A stretch of DNA of 9,945 nucleotides, taken from NCBI GenBank assembly GCA_003486025.1, contig DNHA01000177.1, forward strand, positions 1 to 9,945, written 5' to 3'. Shown in pieces: positions 6,934 to 9,945 of this stretch (its first letter is position 1; each line of letters begins with the position of its first letter). A program made the position numbers and the translations under genes. The notes under the pieces are model-generated. The model searched no databases, was not told the DNA's origin, and saw nothing but the letters and a program-made list of their open reading frames with translations. This DNA is from Micrococcaceae bacterium (GTDB lineage: Bacteria; Actinomycetota; Actinomycetes; Actinomycetales; Micrococcaceae).

Positions 6934-7152
6934 TTAGCGCCGGCCCAGGCTCCAGCCCAAACGTGGAGACAGCGCGCGCCGTTTGCGAAGCCGCGTCATC
7001 CGCTCGGGCACCGCAGGGGCTTCGGGTTCTTCAATCCTGGCGCTGCCCAGGGCGGTGAGCAGGGCAGTGACCGCCGCGAGTTCTTCCGCGGTGGGTTTGC
7101 CCTTGGTCACCTGAATCTGTGCGACCGCAGGTGCGGTGCTTTGCTCGGTCAC
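6934..7152 (-). CDS. accE: Acyl-CoA carboxylase epsilon subunit
   Basis: This 72-residue protein has the core typical of the actinobacterial epsilon subunit: IQVTKGKPTAEELAAVTALLTAL at about 13-35, the family's V-x-K/R-G-x-PT-x-EELAA pattern, then a basic, Arg-rich tail. The epsilon subunit binds the carboxyltransferase beta subunit and stabilises or activates the alpha-beta holoenzyme. Position supports the call: it starts 44 nt after the beta-subunit stop on the same strand. The start is a GTG at 7152 with a clear AAGGAG ribosome site 6 nt upstream (7159-7164). The C-terminal tail (MTRLRKRRALSPRLGWSLGRR) is strongly basic and probably unstructured. Such small genes are often missed in annotation. 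Confidence 0.9.
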   Translation of the reverse strand: MTEQSTAPAVAQIQVTKGKPTAEELAAVTALLTALGSARIEEPEAPAVPERMTRLRKRRALSPRLGWSLGRR

Positions 7153-7196
7153 TGGCTACTCCTTCAAAAGTGGATGCTGGCTGCTCAATTCCGGCT

Positions 7197-8807
7197 TTAC
7201 AGCGGAATATTGCCATGCTTCTTGGGAGGCAAGGTGGCATGCTTCTCGCGCAGTGCGCGCAATCCGCGCACTAGCTGCAGCCGGGTCTCGCTTGGCGCGA
7301 TAACCGCGTCGATGTAGCCAAGCTCGGCAGCCTGATAAGGATTGAGCAGTTCTGCCTCATAATCCTCAATGATCTGCTTGCGGCGCGCCTCGACGTCGCC
7401 GCCCTCGGCTTCCACCGCAGCCAGATCACGGCGGTAAAGAATGTTGACCGCTCCCTGTGCGCCCATCACCCCGATCTGCGCGGTGGGCCATGCCAGGTTC
7501 AGGTCCGCTCCAAGCTTCTTGGAACCCATCACGATATACGCACCACCGTAAGCCTTGCGGGTGATTACGGTTAGCTTCGGCACGGTGGCTTCTGCATAGG
7601 CGTAGAGCAGCTTCGCGCCACGGCGGATAATTCCCTGGAATTCCTGGTCTTTGCCGGGCAGGAATCCCGGCACATCCACAAAGGTGAGCAGCGGAACGTT
7701 AAAAGCGTCGCAGTTGCGCACGAAGCGTGCGGCCTTCTCTGACGCTGCGATATCCAAGGTGCCAGCAAACTGCATCGGCTGGTTAGCCACAATGCCTACC
7801 GTGCGGCCTTCGACGCGCGCATAGCCAATCATCACGTTTGGTGCGTAGAGCGACTGCATCTCAAAGAAGTGCTCGTCGTCAACCACCGATTCAATGACCT
7901 TGCGCATGTCATATGGCTGGTTTGCCGAATCGGGGATGAGCGCATCCAGGGACAGGTCAGCTTCGTTGATTTCCAGATCTTCATCAAATTCCGCGGTCAA
8001 GCCGTCGGCGAGGTTTGAGGAAGGAAGGAAGTCCAGCAGTTCCTTGCAGAACTCCACCGCGTCTTCCTCATCGGTGGCCAGGTACGTGGCGGTGCCGGTG
8101 TTGGCGTTGTGCTGGCGTGCACCACCCAAGGACTCCATGTCGATCTCTTCACCGGTGACCGTCTTGATGACATCTGGGCCGGTGATGAACATGTGGCTGG
8201 TCTTGTCGACCATGATGACGTAGTCGGTCAGTGCGGGGGAGTATGCGGCCCCTCCGGCGCTAGGACCCATGATCAAAGAGATCTGCGGCACCACACCTGA
8301 GGCATGGACGTTGTTGCGGAAGATGTCTGCAAACATCGCCAGCGAGGCGACGCCCTCCTGGATGCGCGCACCGCCGCCGTCGAGGATGCCCACCACAGGG
8401 CAGCCATTGCGCAGGGCGAATTCCTGGACCTTGACGATCTTTTCGCCGTTAACCTGGGAAAGCGAGCCACCGTACACGGTGAAATCCTGTGAGTAGACCG
8501 CGACCAAGCGGCCGTCTACGGTGCCGTAACCGGAGACCAGCCCGTCACCCAGAGGTTTCTTCTTCTCCATGCCGAAAGCAGTGGAGCGGTGTGTCGCCAG
8601 GGCATCAAATTCGACGAAGGAATCTTCATCCATCAGCATGTTAATGCGTTCGCGGGCGGTGTGCTTGCCGCGAGCGTGCTGCTTTTCGATGGCTGCCTCG
8701 CCCGAAGGTGCCTGCGCCAGGTTCTGGCGGCGGCGGAATTCGGCAAGCTTGCCAGCGGTGGTGGACAGATCGATCACTTCGTCCGTCTCGGTGTGGCCCT
8801 GCGTCAT
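7197..8807 (-). CDS. Acyl-CoA carboxylase carboxyltransferase beta subunit (AccB/PccB type)
   Basis: This 536-residue protein is a full-length carboxyltransferase that moves CO2 from biotin to acetyl-, propionyl- or a similar acyl-CoA. The N-terminal half has GGGARIQEG (about 144-152) and [13 protein letters not shown] (about 181-193), the acyl-CoA oxyanion region. The C-terminal half has [20 protein letters not shown] (about 376-395), [13 protein letters not shown] (about 418-430) and [19 protein letters not shown], which bind biotin. The residue matching position 422 of the Streptomyces enzymes, reported to set acyl-CoA preference, is Ile (about 425), not the Asp of PccB, suggesting acetyl-CoA is also accepted. 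The frame opens at 8864, but the ATG at 8807 (MTQGHTE) has a GAGGGAG site 8 nt upstream and gives the usual length. It forms an operon with the epsilon subunit; the biotin-carrying alpha subunit is not in the window. Confidence 0.95.
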   Translation of the reverse strand: MTQGHTETDEVIDLSTTAGKLAEFRRRQNLAQAPSGEAAIEKQHARGKHTARERINMLMDEDSFVEFDALATHRSTAFGMEKKKPLGDGLVSGYGTVDGRLVAVYSQDFTVYGGSLSQVNGEKIVKVQEFALRNGCPVVGILDGGGARIQEGVASLAMFADIFRNNVHASGVVPQISLIMGPSAGGAAYSPALTDYVIMVDKTSHMFITGPDVIKTVTGEEIDMESLGGARQHNANTGTATYLATDEEDAVEFCKELLDFLPSSNLADGLTAEFDEDLEINEADLSLDALIPDSANQPYDMRKVIESVVDDEHFFEMQSLYAPNVMIGYARVEGRTVGIVANQPMQFAGTLDIAASEKAARFVRNCDAFNVPLLTFVDVPGFLPGKDQEFQGIIRRGAKLLYAYAEATVPKLTVITRKAYGGAYIVMGSKKLGADLNLAWPTAQIGVMGAQGAVNILYRRDLAAVEAEGGDVEARRKQIIEDYEAELLNPYQAAELGYIDAVIAPSETRLQLVRGLRALREKHATLPPKKHGNIPL

Positions 8808-8815
8808 ACCTTCGG

Positions 8816-8822
8816 CTCCCTC
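8816..8822 (-). promoter_or_regulatory. Ribosome binding site deciding the beta-subunit start
   Basis: GAGGGAG on the minus strand lies 8 nt before the ATG at 8807. It favours that codon over the upstream in-frame ATG at 8864, which lacks such a site. Confidence 0.65.
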
Positions 8823-8924
8823 GGGTTCAGCTGATGTGTAGGAATGGCACAAGAAAAATGCCAACTAAGTCAGTCTAACCGGGTTATTTGAGGTTTTTGT
8901 TGTAGGAAACTCACAAATTGCCTG

Positions 8925-8947
8925 TGGTGTGAACGTGAAGCACACCA
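8925..8947. repeat. Inverted repeat in the carboxylase/dehydrogenase divergent promoter region
   Basis: TGGTGTG (8925-8931) and CACACCA (8941-8947) are exact complements with a 9-bp spacer. It could be a hairpin or a regulator site for either divergent gene. Confidence 0.45.
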
Positions 8948-8950
8948 GAA

Positions 8951-8972
8951 TAAGTTACTCGTGAGTAGCTTA
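8951..8972. promoter_or_regulatory. Candidate operator: 22-bp near-perfect palindrome upstream of the SDR gene
   Basis: The halves TAAGtTACTC (8951-8960) and GAGTAgCTTA (8963-8972) are complementary at 9 of 10 positions around a 2-bp centre. The site covers the place where the -35 box of the dehydrogenase promoter should be (about 8966-8971), so a bound regulator would probably block or alter that promoter. Length and symmetry fit a dimeric TetR- or GntR-type regulator. No regulator gene is adjacent. Confidence 0.6.
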
Positions 8973-8988
8973 GCGCGGGAACATCGCG

Positions 8989-8994
8989 TAACCT
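8989..8994 (+). promoter_or_regulatory. Candidate -10 box of the SDR gene
   Basis: TAACCT ends 7 nt before the ATG at 9002, with only a weak AGG between, pointing to transcription starting at the start codon. No good -35 box is visible at 17 bp, and the palindrome at 8951-8972 overlaps that position. Confidence 0.4.
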
Positions 8995-9001
8995 AGGTCA
9001 C

Positions 9002-9859
9002 ATGACTAATGAATCGCGTAGCGAGATCGCCCCGGAAATTACTCGGCTCAAGGGCCGCACCGTGCTGATGAGTGGAGGCAGCCGCGGCATTGGACTGGCC
9101 ATCGCGCTTGCCGCAGCCAAGGCCGGAGCCAACGTGGTCTTGCTGTCCAAAACCGATAAGCCGCACCCCAGCCTGGAAGGCACCATTCACACGGCCGTCG
9201 AGCAGATCAATGCGGCCGGCGGACACGGTTTGGCAGTCGCCGGCGACGTCCGTGAAGACGCGGACGTGCAGCGCGCGGTGGATGCGGCCGTTGACAAATT
9301 CGGCGGCATCGACATCGTCATCAACAATGCTTCGGCAATCAACCTGGCAAAAACCGATGATCTGGACATGAAGCGCTACGACCTGATGCAGGACATCAAC
9401 GTGCGTGGGACGTTCTTATTGTCAAAAACGGCGCTGCCGTACCTGCGCAAATCCTCACATGCTCACATTCTGACCCTCTCGCCGCCGCTGAATCTGGATC
9501 CGCACTGGGCGGGACTTCACCTGGGCTACACCATGGCCAAATATGGCATGTCCCTGACCACGTTGGGACTAGCTGAAGAACTCAAGGACGAAGGCGTGGC
9601 GGTGAATTCACTGTGGCCGGCCACGTTGATTGATACCGCCGCCATTCGAGCTATGCCCGGTGGGATGAAGATGATCCAAGCCGCTCGCACCACCGATATC
9701 GTGGCGGACGCCGCGATGTGCATTCTTGCCAGTGAACCGCAAGGGGTCAGCGGGAACTTCTTCACCGACGTGCAGGTGCTTGAAAAATGCGGAATCAGCG
9801 ACCTGGAGAAATATGCGGTAAATCCGCAGGCTGGACTCATCGAGGACATCTTCCTCTAA
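9002..9859 (+). CDS. SDR family oxidoreductase, HSDL2-like
   Basis: This 285-residue protein is a classical short-chain dehydrogenase. The Rossmann glycine motif is SGGSRGIG (24-31), the NNAS motif is at 108-111, and the catalytic residues are Ser160, Tyr176 and Lys180 (YTMAK). It matches the dehydrogenase domain of human hydroxysteroid dehydrogenase-like 2 closely in remembered motifs: KTDKPHPSLEGTI, SAINLAKT, RGTFLLSK, HILTLSPPLNLDPHW and YTMAKYGMS. It lacks the C-terminal SCP2 sterol-carrier domain of the animal protein and ends soon after the fold. The serine in LSPPL and the conserved KxxxPHPxLxGTI segment set this subgroup apart from FabG-type reductases. The substrate is unknown; a lipid or fatty acyl compound is likely by analogy. 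It is divergent from the acyl-CoA carboxylase genes, which fits a lipid role but does not prove it. The ATG at 9002 has only a weak ribosome site. Confidence 0.93.
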   Translation: MTNESRSEIAPEITRLKGRTVLMSGGSRGIGLAIALAAAKAGANVVLLSKTDKPHPSLEGTIHTAVEQINAAGGHGLAVAGDVREDADVQRAVDAAVDKFGGIDIVINNASAINLAKTDDLDMKRYDLMQDINVRGTFLLSKTALPYLRKSSHAHILTLSPPLNLDPHWAGLHLGYTMAKYGMSLTTLGLAEELKDEGVAVNSLWPATLIDTAAIRAMPGGMKMIQAARTTDIVADAAMCILASEPQGVSGNFFTDVQVLEKCGISDLEKYAVNPQAGLIEDIFL

Positions 9860-9872
9860 AAGCAGGAGCTCA

Positions 9873-9890
9873 ATGCAGCAGATGCCATAG
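9873..9890 (+). other. Possible 5-codon leader minicistron (MQQMP)
   Basis: ATG at 9873 has a good AGGAG site at 9864-9868, followed by ATG CAG CAG ATG CCA TAG. It stops 9 nt before the next candidate start at 9900 and lies in the same frame. It may be a leader peptide or chance. Confidence 0.2.
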
Positions 9891-9899
9891 GGTTAAAGA

Positions 9900-9945
9900 A
9901 TGAACCCTGAAACCGCGGCGGCACGGGCAGCACTGGATCCAGCCC
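9900..9945 (+). CDS. Start of a possible further gene (5' fragment)
   Basis: An ATG at 9900 opens a frame that stays open to the edge, reading MNPETAAARAALDPA. Only 15 residues are visible and no family can be named. A TAGGGT box ends 6 nt before the ATG, the same spacing seen at other starts here without a ribosome site. It lies 40 nt after the dehydrogenase stop on the same strand, so it may also be co-transcribed with it. Confidence 0.4.
   Translation, partial: MNPETAAARAALDPA

Overview
The window looks like chromosomal DNA of a high-to-moderate GC actinobacterium, most likely Micrococcaceae (Arthrobacter/Glutamicibacter-like). The clearest marker is an acyl-CoA carboxylase epsilon subunit directly behind a carboxyltransferase beta subunit, an arrangement confined to Actinobacteria. 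Several genes without a Shine-Dalgarno (SD) sequence but with a -10 box right at the start codon fit too. I see no rRNA, tRNA, CRISPR array, insertion sequence, prophage or clear sign of recent transfer. The genus guess is inference from protein character and composition.

Layout, left to right. (1) 1-2836, minus strand: a two-gene operon of a TetR-family repressor and an MMPL/RND-type transporter whose 3' end runs off the left edge. The transporter's first extracytoplasmic region holds about 400 residues of xxxLxxG heptads. Two tandem 15-bp palindromes lie on the repressor's own promoter. (2) 2992-4374, minus strand: a dicarboxylate/amino acid:cation symporter (DAACS) with two changes at its cation-site region, followed by a stem-loop terminator. 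(3) 4672-5061, plus strand: a small VOC/glyoxalase-fold protein, convergent with (4) 5133-6800, minus strand: a DUF885-family metallopeptidase-like protein; a perfect 14-bp hairpin separates the two. (5) 6934-8807, minus strand: the acyl-CoA carboxylase beta and epsilon subunits, with a terminator behind them. (6) 9002-9859, plus strand: an HSDL2-like short-chain dehydrogenase, divergent from the carboxylase pair across about 194 bp holding two inverted repeats. (7) The first 15 codons of a possible further plus-strand gene at the right edge.

How they work together: the TetR/MMPL pair reads as a self-contained inducible export or envelope module. The carboxylase pair supplies malonyl-CoA and/or methylmalonyl-CoA and needs an alpha (biotin carboxylase/carrier) subunit encoded elsewhere. 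The divergent HSDL2-like dehydrogenase may share lipid-related regulation with it. The symporter, VOC protein and peptidase look like independent housekeeping or accessory functions.

Most genes are ordinary. The observations most worth following are the helical-hairpin stalk in the MMPL protein, the tandem TetR operator, the altered cation site of the symporter, and the recurring TANNNT-(6/7 nt)-start pattern suggesting leaderless transcription. I did not find convincing evidence of a wholly new multi-gene system.
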